A stretch of DNA of 64,000 bases from Actinokineospora diospyrosa (GTDB lineage: Bacteria > Actinomycetota > Actinomycetes > Mycobacteriales > Pseudonocardiaceae), in NCBI RefSeq assembly GCF_024171925.1, contig NZ_JAMTCO010000014.1, positions 84,058 through 148,057 on the forward strand. Direction: 5' to 3'. The notes beneath the pieces are model-generated. The model was not told the DNA's origin. It did not search any database and worked only from the letters and a program-made list of their open reading frames with translations. The position numbers and the translations under genes were made by a program. Positions 18,684 through 27,300 of the stretch are shown piece after piece. The first letter of the stretch is position 1. Each line of letters starts with the position of its first letter.

Positions 18684-18768
18684 GCCGAGGTCGCCGCTAG
18701 GCGACGAGGCCGTCCGATCCGGTGGCCGAGCTCGCCGCCAGGCGACGAGGCCGTCCACCGGAGCCGAA
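18684..18768. repeat. Two-unit 41-bp direct repeat
   Basis: GCCGAG(G/C)TCGCCGC(T/C)AGGCGA occurs at 18684 and 18725, 41 bp apart. Each unit contains a TCGCC/GGCGA mini-hairpin and continues CGAGGCCGTCC. Related sequence with a single unit lies near 43800-43845 in the second repeat locus. Confidence 0.65.
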
Positions 18769-18832
18769 GGCGGAGGCCCGAATCCCTTGCGACGCACTCC
18801 CAACCCCGGCCTACGCCAAGATCATCTACCGC

Positions 18833-18904
18833 AAGAGCCCCCGATATACAGCCTACCGAGCAGCACCGACAAATCGGACACCTCAACCAACCGCCTGTGG
18901 ATAA
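18833..18904 (+). repeat. 28-bp core plus DnaA box module, copy 1
   Basis: The core AAGAGCCCCCGATATACAGC, extending to CTACCGAG (18833-18860), is followed 63 bases after its start by TGTGGATAA at 18896-18904. That 9-mer is a perfect DnaA box (TTATCCACA on the minus strand). The same arrangement recurs three times at 43296-44227. This copy has no second box 19 bp later. Confidence 0.75.
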
Positions 18905-19125
18905 CTCCCACGGCAAGCCCCGCCAGCCCCCACCACCAGCGACCGCGCAGCGCCACCCAAGCGCCCACCGCAGGACCAGGGTCCGGGGATACCCCGAAGG
19001 CCAGTCCGCTTCCTCAGGGGAGATCCATGAGGTGATCCCTGATTTCTGCTGGGTCCGGTGGAACCGCCCGCACGCACCTGACACGATGGAACCCACAGAT
19101 GGGACCCCCTCCGCCAGCCGGGGGT

Positions 19126-19151
19126 GGAACCAACATAGGTGCCGGTCCGTT
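19126..19151 (+). promoter_or_regulatory. SigE-like promoter for pspA
   Basis: GGAAC at 19126-19130 and CGTT at 19148-19151 are separated by 17 bases, fitting the envelope-stress ECF sigma (SigE) pattern GGAAC-N16/17-(C)GTT. Predicted transcription would start about 60 bases before pspA. Psp genes are SigE targets in mycobacteria. This promoter would give pspA its own control, separate from clgR. Confidence 0.6.
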
Positions 19152-19218
19152 GCCGTGTTGTCGGCACGCGGGGTGAGCAGTGGAACCGGCAGAGGGATGA
19201 AGCAGGCGGAGGACGACG

Positions 19219-20061
19219 ATGGCCAACCCGTTCGTGAAGTTCTGGAAGTACCTCATGGCGTCGTTCTCGTCGAAGATCGATGAGCACGCCGACCCGAAGG
19301 TGCAGATCCAGCAGGCCATCGAGGAGGCGCAGCGGCAGCACCAAGCGCTCTCGCAGCAGGCCGCCGCGGTGATCGGCAACCAGCGGCAGCTGGAGATGAA
19401 GCTCAACCGCCAGCTCGGCGACGTGGAGAAGCTGCAGGCCTCGGCGCGGCAGGCGCTGGTGCTCGCCGACGAGGCGCGCGGCAAGGGCGACGAGCAGAAG
19501 GCGCAGCAGTTCGAGAACGCCGCGCAGGGCTTCGCGACCCAGCTGGTGACCGCCGAGCAGGGCATCGAGGACCTCAAGACGCTGCACGACCAGGCGTTGC
19601 AGGCGGCGGGGCAGGCCAAGCAGGCCGTCGAGCGCAACGCGATGGTGCTGCAGAACAAGCTGGCCGAGCGGACCAAGCTGCTCAGCCAGCTCGAGCAGGC
19701 CAAGATGCAGGAGCAGGTGTCGCGCTCGCTCAACCAGATGAGCGAGCTGGCCGCGCCGGGCAACACGCCCTCCCTCGAGGAGGTCCGGGACAAGATCGAG
19801 AAGCGCTACACCACCGCGCTCGGCTCGGCCGAGCTGGCGCAGAACTCGGTGCAGGGTCGGATGATGGAGGTCCAGATCTCCACCACCGAGCTGGCTGGCC
19901 AGTCCCGGCTGGAGCAGATCCGCGCCTCGATGGGCGGTGGCCCGGTCGGCCAGGTCACCAGCGGGCCTGCGGCGAACACCGCGGCGGCGTCCAACATCCA
20001 GGCCGAGATCCAGCAGCGGGTGGCCCAGGAGCAGAAGGCCAACCCGCAGGCCGGCTCCTGA
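19219..20061 (+). CDS. pspA: Phage shock protein A (PspA/IM30 family)
   Basis: A 280-residue protein starting at the ATG at 19219 after GGAGGAC. It begins [16 protein letters not shown], the amphipathic membrane-binding helix. The rest is almost entirely coiled coil (residues about 25-220, rich in Gln, Glu, Lys and Ala), with a Gly/Pro/Ala-rich C-terminus. This is the actinobacterial PspA known as the 35-kDa antigen (Rv2744c in M. tuberculosis). It binds stressed membrane from the cytoplasmic side and helps to maintain the envelope. It is followed 10 bases later by pspM, forming an operon. Confidence 0.95.
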   Translation: MANPFVKFWKYLMASFSSKIDEHADPKVQIQQAIEEAQRQHQALSQQAAAVIGNQRQLEMKLNRQLGDVEKLQASARQALVLADEARGKGDEQKAQQFENAAQGFATQLVTAEQGIEDLKTLHDQALQAAGQAKQAVERNAMVLQNKLAERTKLLSQLEQAKMQEQVSRSLNQMSELAAPGNTPSLEEVRDKIEKRYTTALGSAELAQNSVQGRMMEVQISTTELAGQSRLEQIRASMGGGPVGQVTSGPAANTAAASNIQAEIQQRVAQEQKANPQAGS

Positions 20062-20071
20062 GCGGGCCGCG

Positions 20072-20848
20072 ATGGGGCCGCGCAGACACGAGCTGATCAG
20101 GATGGGCGGCGAGCTGGTCGAGCAGTTGCGCGGCCCGTACGCCCAGCAGGTCCGCGAGGCCATCACCGGCTGGCGCGACCCCCGGGCCAAGGCCCTGCGC
20201 CAGCGCCGCCGCGCGCTGCGCCGGGCCCGGCTGTGGACCGCGACCGGCGTCACCACCGGCACCGGCGCGGTCGTGGTCGAGACCGCGGCCATCGCCCCCG
20301 GGGTCGCCGCCCCGGCGCTGATCGGGGCGGCGGTGATCTCCGGGATCGCCGCGATCACCACCGGGGTGCGCTCGTGGCGGCTGCACAAGCAGCCGCTGCC
20401 CGAGGGCCCACCGCCCCCGGTCGTGCTGCCCGGGCGCGGCTCGCAGGCCCGCGAACCCATGACCCGCCTCGCCGAGGCCGAGGACACCCTGCGCGAACTG
20501 CTCGCCCAGCTGTCCCGCGGCGCCCTGGTCCCGCCGGACGCGGTCACCGAGGCCCGCGACACCGGTGCCGAGGCCGCGGCGGCGTTGCGCGCCGTGGCCG
20601 CCAAGCTCCAGGTCGTCGAACGGGCCCGCGAACACGCCCCACCCGTGGAGCGCGGTCACCTGACCGAGGGCGTCCGCGCCCTGCGCGTGCAACTGGACAA
20701 CGGCCTCGACGGCTACGGCGGACTCGTCGCCGCGGCCGCCCGGGCCCTGGCGGCGAGCTCCGTGGCCACCCCCCGGCACGACCTCACCGACGCCACCGAC
20801 CGCCTCGCGGCGCTGGCCTCGGCCCTGCGCGACCTCTCCCGCGGCTGA
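20072..20848 (+). CDS. pspM: Phage-shock membrane partner PspM
   Basis: A 258-residue protein resembling mycobacterial Rv2743c (PspM). The N-terminal 50 residues are basic (MGPRRHELIRMGGELVEQLRG, later QRRRALRRARLW). Two hydrophobic stretches lie at about 50-90 (TATGVTTGTGAVVVETAAIAPG and LIGAAVISGIAAITTGV). The long C-terminal part is helical and charged. PspM anchors PspA to the membrane and adjusts its stress response. The ATG at 20072 follows pspA by 10 bases, so the two are co-transcribed. The third mycobacterial partner PspN was not recognised. Confidence 0.85.
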   Translation: MGPRRHELIRMGGELVEQLRGPYAQQVREAITGWRDPRAKALRQRRRALRRARLWTATGVTTGTGAVVVETAAIAPGVAAPALIGAAVISGIAAITTGVRSWRLHKQPLPEGPPPPVVLPGRGSQAREPMTRLAEAEDTLRELLAQLSRGALVPPDAVTEARDTGAEAAAALRAVAAKLQVVERAREHAPPVERGHLTEGVRALRVQLDNGLDGYGGLVAAAARALAASSVATPRHDLTDATDRLAALASALRDLSRG

Positions 20849-20920
20849 GCCGCGACCCCGAACCCGGCGCGGCCCCCCGAGGCGCCCGCCCGGCCACCGC
20901 TCAAGAACAAAGCCGCTGAG

Positions 20921-20948
20921 CAGCCCCCGAATCGAGCCTAGGGGGCTG
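20921..20948 (+). terminator. Hairpin after the psp operon
   Basis: CAGCCCCC (20921-20928) pairs with GGGGGCTG (20941-20948) around a 12-base loop, about 70 bases after the pspM stop. It has no T-tract. The surrounding 324-bp gap (20849-21172) holds nothing else except a degenerate DnaA-box pair. Confidence 0.45.
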
Positions 20949-20980
20949 GGCGGGCGTGGCGGGAGCACGCGGTCGCGATC

Positions 20981-21008
20981 TGTGGACGGCCACCGACGTT
21001 GTGGACAG
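20981..21008. other. Degenerate DnaA-box pair, 19 bp apart
   Basis: TGTGGACGG (20981) and TGTGGACAG (21000) each differ from TGTGGACAA at one or two bases. They start exactly 19 bp apart, the same spacing as the perfect boxes at 43.4-44.2 kb. No 28-bp core is seen upstream. Confidence 0.4.
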
Positions 21009-21172
21009 CTCGGGGTGCGGGTGCGGGTGCGGCCCGGGCTGGGCGCGGGCGCGGAGGACACGGTCGGTGATCAGATGCGTGATCGTCCTCACCTGTTCGG
21101 ACGCATCATGCGGGCGGTCCGCGTGCGTGTCACCCAGGACGACCGGAGCGCGCTGGCTGAGAGGGGAAGTCG

Positions 21173-21382
21173 ATGGACACCACCGGGATGCGCCGGACCG
21201 TGACCGCCGAGATCACCAGGATGGCCGACTACGAGACCGGGTTCTGGGCGATCGTCGACGGCATGGGGGTCGACCGCGGCCAGGCCGGGCGGATGCTGGA
21301 CGCGGCGGTGGACTGGATCGGCACCGGGCACGGCGCCACCAGCGACCCGTACGCCCTCGTGCTGTCCTGGATGCCGCGCTGA
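21173..21382 (+). CDS. Small hypothetical protein (69 residues)
   Basis: An ATG at 21173 follows GAGGGGAAG at 21161-21169, and the frame encodes 69 residues with mostly G or C at third positions. The protein has an N-terminal helix-like segment (RRTVTAEITRMADYETGFWAIVDGMG) and ends ALVLSWMPR. No family or motif was recognised, and it has no membrane segment or signal peptide. It stands alone between the psp operon and the uracil permease gene. It could be a spurious frame; the ribosome-binding site is the best argument for it. Confidence 0.5.
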   Translation: MDTTGMRRTVTAEITRMADYETGFWAIVDGMGVDRGQAGRMLDAAVDWIGTGHGATSDPYALVLSWMPR

Positions 21383-21521
21383 CCGCCGGTCACCGAATTC
21401 CCAGATCGTCGCAACTGACTAGGTCATCAGTGTGAATATCACGGTGTCGTATCGACTCGCCGACTACGTGCTGTGGCACCATGCACGGCAGTGAGTCGGG
21501 GGGCGGGTTCTGCGGGGCGGG

Positions 21522-22817
21522 GTGGAGGCGGCCTTGGCGTTGTGGTCGGTGCACGGTGACGGCCGCCGTGTGCGTGACGGCGCCGTCGTCGCCCCGGACG
21601 AGCGGCTGAGCTGGCCGCTGACCATCGGGTTCGGCGTCCAGCACGTCGCCGCGATGTTCAGCGCGACCGTGCTGGTCCCGGCGATCACCCAGTTCCCGGT
21701 GACCACCACCCTGCTGTTCTCCGGGGTGGGCACACTGCTCTTCCTGATCATCACCCGCAACCGGGTCCCGGCCTACCTCGGCTCCTCGTTCGCCTTCATC
21801 GGCCCGCTCAGCGCCGCCCAGCACCACGGCATGGCCGCGCAGCTGGGCGGGGTGCTGGTGGCGGGTCTGCTGCTGGTCGGCGTCGGGGTCGCGGTCAAGG
21901 CGCTCGGCGTCCGGCTGCTCGAATCGATCATGCCGCCGGTGGTGACCGGCGCGGTGATCGTGCTGGTCGGGTTGAACCTCGCGCCGACGGCCACCAAGGC
22001 GTTCGGCGACCAGCCGGTGCTCGCCGCGCTCACCCTCGCCGTCATCGTCGGCTGCACCGTCGTGGCCAAGGGCCTGCTGTCGCGGCTGTCGGTCCTGGTC
22101 GGCGTGCTCGTCGGCTGGGTGGCGGCCTGGGCGTCGGGCAACCTCGACGGCACCCGGCTCGACGCGCTCGCGCACGCCGCGTGGTTCGGGCCGCCGCAGT
22201 TCACCGCCCCGCAGATCCAGCCCTCGGTCATCCTGCTGGTCATCCCGGTGGTCATCGTGCTGGTCGCGGAGAACGTCGGGCACGTCAAGGCGGTCGCCGC
22301 GGTCACCGGGCGCGACCTGGACGGCTCGGTGGGCGACTCGCTCATCGCCGACGGCCTCGCCACCGTGCTGGCCGGGTCCGGCGGCGGGTCCGGCACCACC
22401 ACCTACGCGGAGAACATCGGCGTCATGGCCGCCACCCGCGTCTACTCGACTGCCGCCTACGGCGTCGCGGGCCTGACCGCGGTCCTGCTGTCGATGAGCC
22501 CGAAGTTCGGCGCCCTGGTCAACACCATCCCGGCCGGTGTCCTCGGCGGCGCCACGATCCTGCTCTACGGCATGATCGCCCTGGTCGGCGTGCGGATATG
22601 GCTGGCCGACCGGGTCGACTTCGCCGACCCGGTGAACCTGACCGTCGTCGCGGTCGCCGTGGTCGCGGGCGCGGGCAACCTCACCGTGCGCCTCGGTGAC
22701 GCCGTCTTCGGCGGCATCGCCTGGGGCGCGGTCGCCGTCGTCTGCGGCTACCCGCTGCTGCGCTGGTTGGCCAACCGCGGTGGCCGCGAGGTCAGCGGGC
22801 GTCGACCGCGCGATTGA
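21522..22817 (+). CDS. Uracil/xanthine permease (NCS2 family)
   Basis: A 431-residue protein with about fourteen hydrophobic segments. NCS2 motifs are clear: the segment [12 protein letters not shown] near the start, [18 protein letters not shown] (substrate-binding Glu region) and [21 protein letters not shown]. It imports uracil or a related base with protons. The start is uncertain: a GTG at 21522 or a TTG at 21534 that has GGAGG at better spacing. The gene overlaps the 3' end of pyrD by 26 bp on the opposite strand, pairing base salvage with de novo pyrimidine synthesis. Confidence 0.9.
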   Translation: MEAALALWSVHGDGRRVRDGAVVAPDERLSWPLTIGFGVQHVAAMFSATVLVPAITQFPVTTTLLFSGVGTLLFLIITRNRVPAYLGSSFAFIGPLSAAQHHGMAAQLGGVLVAGLLLVGVGVAVKALGVRLLESIMPPVVTGAVIVLVGLNLAPTATKAFGDQPVLAALTLAVIVGCTVVAKGLLSRLSVLVGVLVGWVAAWASGNLDGTRLDALAHAAWFGPPQFTAPQIQPSVILLVIPVVIVLVAENVGHVKAVAAVTGRDLDGSVGDSLIADGLATVLAGSGGGSGTTTYAENIGVMAATRVYSTAAYGVAGLTAVLLSMSPKFGALVNTIPAGVLGGATILLYGMIALVGVRIWLADRVDFADPVNLTVVAVAVVAGAGNLTVRLGDAVFGGIAWGAVAVVCGYPLLRWLANRGGREVSGRRPRD

Positions 22818-23844
22818 TCCGCCGCACCAGCGCCGGACCCTCGAAGACGAACCCCGTGTAGAGCTGCACCAGGCTGGCGCCCGCGTCGAGCATCCGCAGC
22901 GCCCCGTCCACGTCGAACACCCCGCCGACGCCGATGATCGGCAACGCGCCGCCGGTCTCGCGCGCCACCAGCGCCACGACCTCCCGGGACCGCTCGGCCA
23001 GCGGCCGCCCGCTGAGCCCGCCCGCCTCCTCGCCGGTCGGCGCCTCCGCCGCGGTCAAGCCCGCCCGCCCCAGGGTCGTGTTGGTCGCGATCACCCCGGA
23101 CACCCGGTGATCGGCGCAGACCTGCAACACCTCGCCGATGGCCTGGTCGGTCAGGTCGGGCGCGATCTTGACCAGCAGCGGCTTCACCGCGGCGCCGCCC
23201 GCGAGCCCGTCGGCCTCCCGGCGCAGCTCACCGACGAGCGCGTCGAGCGCCGCCCGGTCCTGCAGGCCGCGCAAGCCGGGGGTGTTGGGGGAGCTGACGT
23301 TGATCGCGAAGTAGTCGCCGTGCCGGTAGAGGGCCCGCAACGAGTGCCGGTAGTCCTCGACGGCCTCCTCCACCGGGGTGATTTTCGACTTGCCGATGCT
23401 GATGCCCAACGGGATCCCGACCGGCCCCAGCGCCGCCAGCCGCGCGGCGAGCGCGTCGGCACCGGCGTTGTTGAACCCCATCCGGTTGATGATCGCCTCG
23501 CTCTCGCGCAACCGGAACAGCCGCGGCCGCGGGTTGCCCGGCTGGGCGTGCCGGGTGACCGTGCCGACCTCCACGTGGCCGAATCCCAGGCCCGGCCAGG
23601 CGCGCAGCGCCCTGCCGTCCTTGTCCATCCCCGCCGCCAGGCCGACCACGCCCGGGAAGCGCACGCCGAACACGGTCCGCTCGGCCCGCGACCCGAACAG
23701 CCCGCGCAACCCCGAGACCGCGGGGCGGACGCCGCCGAGCCTGATCAACGCCGCCATGGTGCGCTCGTGGGCGATCTCCGGATCGCCGCCGCCGAGGGAG
23801 AACAGGGCGCGTCGGAGGAGTTGCTTGTAGGCCACGGCCACCAT
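22792..23844 (-). CDS. pyrD: Dihydroorotate dehydrogenase (quinone), class 2
   Basis: A 350-residue class 2 enzyme that oxidises dihydroorotate to orotate with a membrane quinone. The N-terminal extension ([28 protein letters not shown]) is the quinone and membrane region of class 2. FMN-domain motifs include [34 protein letters not shown] (catalytic Ser region) and [10 protein letters not shown]. The ATG at 23844 begins the family-conserved N-terminus; the longer frame from 23961 does not resemble it. The stop lies inside the end of the convergent permease gene. Confidence 0.94.
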   Translation of the reverse strand: MVAVAYKQLLRRALFSLGGGDPEIAHERTMAALIRLGGVRPAVSGLRGLFGSRAERTVFGVRFPGVVGLAAGMDKDGRALRAWPGLGFGHVEVGTVTRHAQPGNPRPRLFRLRESEAIINRMGFNNAGADALAARLAALGPVGIPLGISIGKSKITPVEEAVEDYRHSLRALYRHGDYFAINVSSPNTPGLRGLQDRAALDALVGELRREADGLAGGAAVKPLLVKIAPDLTDQAIGEVLQVCADHRVSGVIATNTTLGRAGLTAAEAPTGEEAGGLSGRPLAERSREVVALVARETGGALPIIGVGGVFDVDGALRMLDAGASLVQLYTGFVFEGPALVRRINRAVDAR

Positions 23845-24011
23845 CGTGTCATTGCCGAGGCGCCCGCCCGGTGGTGGGCGGCATCCGCTGCGCGGGCTCG
23901 ACTCGGTGCTCGATGAGGTGTTGACACCTGGCGTGCCGCAGGGGCCCGCGCGGCGGTCCACCCCGTCGAGCCCACCGCACTGCCCGCCGCACCGTGGACC
24001 ATGATGGCGGG

Positions 24012-24800
24012 GTGAGCGACGTGGACGAGCTGTACGGCCTGCCCAGGGAGGAGTTCGTCCCGGCCCGCCGCGACCTGGTCAAACGCCTGCGCGCGGCGGG
24101 GGACCGCGACGCCGCGGCGCGGGTTGAGAAGCTGCCCAAGCCCACCACCTCGGCCTGGCTGGTCAACCGCCTGGTCCGCACCGACCCGGCGGGCGTCGAC
24201 GACCTCGTGGCGCTGGGCGACGACCTGCGAGCCGCGCACACCCAAGCCGACGGTGCCCGCCTGCGCGAGCTCGCCAAGCGGCGCACTGAACTGGTCGCGG
24301 ACCTGGTGACCCGCGCGGGCACCGACCTCAGCGAGTCGATCACCCGCGAGCTCGAGGAGATGTTCACCACCGCCATCGCCGACGAGGCCGCCGCGGCCAC
24401 CCTGCGCGCGGGCCGCCTCGGGTCGGTCCGCGACCTGCAGGTCGAGCAGACCTGGCCCGGCCTGACCCTCGCCCCCGGGCCCACCGCCCCCGCGGCCTCG
24501 CCCGCCGCTCCCCGCCGCCCGGCGCGCTCCCGCTCCCGCGAGGCCCTCGCCGAGGCGAAGGCCCTGGTGAAGGACGCCGAGTCCCACCGCGCCGAGGCCG
24601 ATCGGGCGGTCACCGCCGCCGAGGACGCTGTGACGGCCGCTGAAGAACGGGTCCGCGAACTCAACGCCGAACTGGACGCCGCCGAACACGCGGAACTCGA
24701 CGCGCGCCGCGCCCTGCAAACAGCCCGCCGCGACGCCAAGGCGGCCGAGCGCACCGCGGGCCAGGCCTGGCGGAAGCTGCAGCAGGTCGAGGCCGAATAG
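24012..24800 (+). CDS. Hypothetical coiled-coil protein
   Basis: A 262-residue soluble protein of unknown function. The GTG at 24012 was chosen because the protein then begins [21 protein letters not shown], with sequence of coding character from there. Residues 1-140 are helical with a conserved-looking [14 protein letters not shown] segment. A Pro/Ala linker (about 155-180) leads to a strongly heptad-like coiled coil (about 185-262) rich in Ala, Glu and Arg. No catalytic motif or signal peptide is seen. It is divergent from pyrD with about 165 bp between starts. Similar uncharacterised proteins are common in actinobacteria. Confidence 0.75.
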   Translation: MSDVDELYGLPREEFVPARRDLVKRLRAAGDRDAAARVEKLPKPTTSAWLVNRLVRTDPAGVDDLVALGDDLRAAHTQADGARLRELAKRRTELVADLVTRAGTDLSESITRELEEMFTTAIADEAAAATLRAGRLGSVRDLQVEQTWPGLTLAPGPTAPAASPAAPRRPARSRSREALAEAKALVKDAESHRAEADRAVTAAEDAVTAAEERVRELNAELDAAEHAELDARRALQTARRDAKAAERTAGQAWRKLQQVEAE

Positions 24801-24856
24801 GTTCCTCTGGGTGTCCGGGTCCTGGTCCCGGGCAGCAGACAGCCCCCGGGCGCGCT

Positions 24857-24880
24857 CCCCCCGACAAGGCGTGCGGGGGG
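24857..24880 (+). terminator. GC hairpin after the coiled-coil gene
   Basis: CCCCCCG (24857-24863) pairs with CGGGGGG (24874-24880) around a 10-base loop, 57 bases after the stop at 24800. It is one of several self-complementary GC tracts in 24801-24910. The rest of the 392-bp gap to 25192 shows no gene. Confidence 0.4.
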
Positions 24881-25192
24881 CCCGGGGCGGACTGGGTCCC
24901 GGGTGCCCGAGGGCTGGGTGACTGCCTGGTTCTCGCCGGACCACCCCGCCGATGCGGGGTGCCAACCGGCTCCATCGTTCTCGGATGGGTGGTCCTAGCG
25001 GACAGCCACCTCACGAGTCCTATGGGAATTCACCGGTGGACCACCTCCTCTCTCGTGTGACCACAACCTATGCGCCGCACCGGACACCGTTCAATCGGTT
25101 TTCCGGGCTCCCCCGTGCGGGTGATGCTAGGGTGATCCACCACAAACGCTCGGTGTGTGAATATCACTCACCGTTGGCGAAGGGGGCTCTCG

Positions 25193-25612
25193 GTGCGCGC
25201 TAGTGGGGACCATCCCGGCCGCATCGCCGTCGGGGTGGTGGTGGGGGCCACCGCCGCCGCGCTGTTCTACGAAGGCATCGCAGCGGCGCCACCGGGGGTC
25301 CGGCCCGCCGCGGAGTCCGTGTCGGAGCCCATCCCGGCTTCCGCCGAGGCCACCACTGCGCCTGTGTCGACACAGGGATCCACGCTGCCGGTCGTCTTAT
25401 CCACGTCCTTATCCCCAACGACAGCCCCGACCTCAACCACCTCGGCCACCTCGACGACGTCGACCACGCCCCCGGTCACCACCATCGCGCCAACAACCAC
25501 GACCACCGCGGTCCCCACCACAACGACCCGGTCGACGACAACAACCACCACGACGACTACGCGCCCGACCCGCACTACGACGCGCGAACCGTGTGGCCTG
25601 ATCTTCTGCTAG
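25193..25612 (+). CDS. Thr-rich, probably membrane-anchored small protein
   Basis: A 139-residue protein. The GTG at 25193 has AAGGGGG about 7 bases upstream; a GTG at 25157 is the alternative. Residues about 9-26 (RIAVGVVVGATAAALFY) form one membrane anchor or uncleaved signal. The remainder is Ser/Pro/Thr-rich, with long Thr runs in the last 70 residues, ending EPCGLIFC with two Cys. Such Thr-rich stalks are typical of O-mannosylated surface proteins in actinobacteria; this is an inference. No family was recognised. It is followed by about 880 bp of noncoding repeats. Confidence 0.6.
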   Translation: MRASGDHPGRIAVGVVVGATAAALFYEGIAAAPPGVRPAAESVSEPIPASAEATTAPVSTQGSTLPVVLSTSLSPTTAPTSTTSATSTTSTTPPVTTIAPTTTTTAVPTTTTRSTTTTTTTTTRPTRTTTREPCGLIFC

Positions 25613-25780
25613 CGGCCCAACTTCGGGCGTTGCGCCCTGCCGAGGCAGTGCGGTGGGCTCGATTTGCGCGGGGACCCTGCAACTCCTCTTAGCGCGCGTC
25701 CGCAACGCAGGGGCCCGCAAGCATGGCCAACTCCCCCCCCGCCCCCGCAAAGCATGGCCAGGCTCCCCACGCGCGCGGGT

Positions 25781-25911
25781 CGGGGGCGCAGCCCCCACCC
25801 TCTCCGGGGGGCGGCCCCAGGGCCAGTCTACTGGGCACCACCGACAGTGGATCTTGAAAGAGGGGGCGTGAAGATCTACATGTGGATAACTTTTGTCGCT
25901 GGAACGGGTGA
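25781..25911 (-). repeat. Dispersed 130-bp element, copy B, with DnaA box
   Basis: This is the inverted counterpart of 13987-14115, about 90% identical by eye. The perfect DnaA box reads TGTGGATAA on the plus strand at 25881-25889. It lies in the 880-bp gap 25613-26495, which has no credible gene. Confidence 0.8.
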
Positions 25912-26028
25912 ATGTCGGGGCGGAGAGGCTGCGGTGACCAGGGGAAACGGGCATTCAGCGGCTACGGCGGGCGGCTGCGGGTGAAACCGGCTCTCGGGTG
26001 ATCAAGTAGAGCGGGCCCGGAGTCGCGG

Positions 26029-26104
26029 CACGCCTGCGACCTGCCGCGAGAAACGTTGAGGGTGTTGTCCCAGCGCAGAACGAGTCCGCACAGTCCGAGC
26101 AGTT
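26029..26104 (-). repeat. Decayed arm of the palindromic element
   Basis: CTGCCGCGAGAAACG, then GTGTTGTCC and GCGCAGAACGAGTCCGC, resembles the right arm of the palindrome at 26242-26384 (CTGCCGCGAGAAACGCTACG and GCGCAAAACAAGTCCGCC). The left arm is not clearly recognisable, so this looks like an eroded copy. Just downstream, the phrase GCTGGGAGTGCGGT is repeated twice (near 26166 and 26225), each time followed by GGCTCGATGGGG. Confidence 0.5.
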
Positions 26105-26241
26105 GACGTGGTCGGGGGGCGTTTCGGCGGTGCGGCAGGCGGAGTGAGACGTGTGTCCACGCCGGAGCTGGGAGTGCGGTCGGCTCGATGGGGCCGAGCA
26201 TCGACGGGGTCCGGTCCGTGCCGGGGCTGGGAGTGCGGTTG

Positions 26242-26384
26242 GCTCGATGGGGCGAACTTGTTTTGCGCGGGGCCCTACAACACCCGTGGCAGGTCCGCAA
26301 AGCAGGGGCCGAAAAGCATGGCCCTGCCGCGAGAAACGCTACGGGTGCCGTCCCCCCGCGCAAAACAAGTCCGCCCCATCGAGC
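26242..26384. repeat. 143-bp imperfect palindrome, copy 3 (inverted)
   Basis: GCTCGATGGGGCGAACTTG at the left end pairs with the matching right end (CAAGTCCGCCCCATCGAGC). Its reverse complement aligns with copies 1 and 2, so it is in the opposite orientation. Unlike them it has no 69-bp array or DnaA-box core beside it, showing that the palindrome is a separate unit. Confidence 0.8.
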
Positions 26385-26495
26385 AAGAACAGGAGGCGGG
26401 GTTGGTGGGGGTGGGGGCGGGACGTGAGAGGTGGGGGTGAGCACGGCCGGCCCATTGAGCAGGAACAGGAGTGGGGGATGGGGGGCGGGGGTGGG

Positions 26496-27296
26496 CTAGT
26501 GGGCCACTGGGCCGGGTTGGCACACCGGGCAGAAGTAGGCGATCCGTTCTTGCACGTCAGAGCCCTGGGTGGCCGCCACGATCTTTCCGCCGCAGACCAG
26601 GCACGGTGTGGTCCTGCGGCCGTACACCCACAGCCGCCGGTCGCGGCGGGGGTCGCCGGTGGTTACCCGGTCGGTGGTCAACTTGTTGCGGTCCAACAGG
26701 TCCCGGCTCACCGCCACCGCTCGGTCCAGGTCCACATCGGACACCGGGGTCCACGGTGACACGCCGAGCACGAAGCAGATCTCGGCCTTGAACACGTTGC
26801 CCACGCCCGCCAGCACCCGCTGGTCCAGCAACGCCACCCCGATCTCGCGCGCCGGGTCGCTGCCCAGTCGCGCCACCGCCTCGGCGGCGTGGGTGGGGCC
26901 CCAGCGCGGGTCCAGCAGGTCCGGTCCCAGGTGCGCGACCAGCCGGTCCTCGTCGGGGGTCGCCACCAGGTCCATCTCCTGCAGCAGGAACCCGATCGCC
27001 TGCACGTCCTCGGTCATCAGCACCGCGCGGGCCTGGTGGGCGGGCCGCCGCCAGCGGGTCCGGGCGGCGGCGACCTGCCAGACGCCGTCCATCGCCAGGT
27101 GGCTGCGGAAGCTCAGGTTGGTCGAGAAGCGCAGGAACAGGTGCTTGCCGACCGTGCGGGTGCCCAGCACGGTGCGGCCCCGCAGCTCCACAGTGGACAG
27201 CCGGGGGTGGCGCAGCTCACCGCCGGTCAGCACCCGCGACACCAGCGCCTCCGCCAACACGGCGGCGGTGCGGTAGACGGTGTCGCCCTCGGGCAT
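26496..27296 (-). CDS. nei: Endonuclease VIII-type DNA glycosylase (Fpg/Nei family)
   Basis: A 266-residue base-excision repair enzyme. After Met removal the catalytic Pro1-Glu2 (MPEGDTVYR) would be exposed, which also fixes the ATG at 27296. The helix-two-turn-helix region has GVGNVFKAEICFVLGVSP, and the C-terminal zinc finger CLVC-GGK with CPVC is intact. The EGDT start is typical of the Nei/Nei2 branch rather than Fpg. It removes oxidised pyrimidines or related lesions. The start lies 4 bases after the stop of the ParA-like gene, so the two form a minus-strand operon. Confidence 0.92.
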   Translation of the reverse strand: MPEGDTVYRTAAVLAEALVSRVLTGGELRHPRLSTVELRGRTVLGTRTVGKHLFLRFSTNLSFRSHLAMDGVWQVAAARTRWRRPAHQARAVLMTEDVQAIGFLLQEMDLVATPDEDRLVAHLGPDLLDPRWGPTHAAEAVARLGSDPAREIGVALLDQRVLAGVGNVFKAEICFVLGVSPWTPVSDVDLDRAVAVSRDLLDRNKLTTDRVTTGDPRRDRRLWVYGRRTTPCLVCGGKIVAATQGSDVQERIAYFCPVCQPGPVAH

Positions 27297-27300
27297 CGGC

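Noticed and set aside
18519-19283. Long open frames across the repeat gap between clgR and pspA
   Set aside because: They run through the tandem array and palindrome, translate into low-complexity sequence, have no ribosome-binding site and occur on both strands. High G+C explains their length.
20911-21172. A pspN homologue after pspM
   Set aside because: No plus-strand frame with a start, ribosome-binding site or membrane segments was found in this gap.
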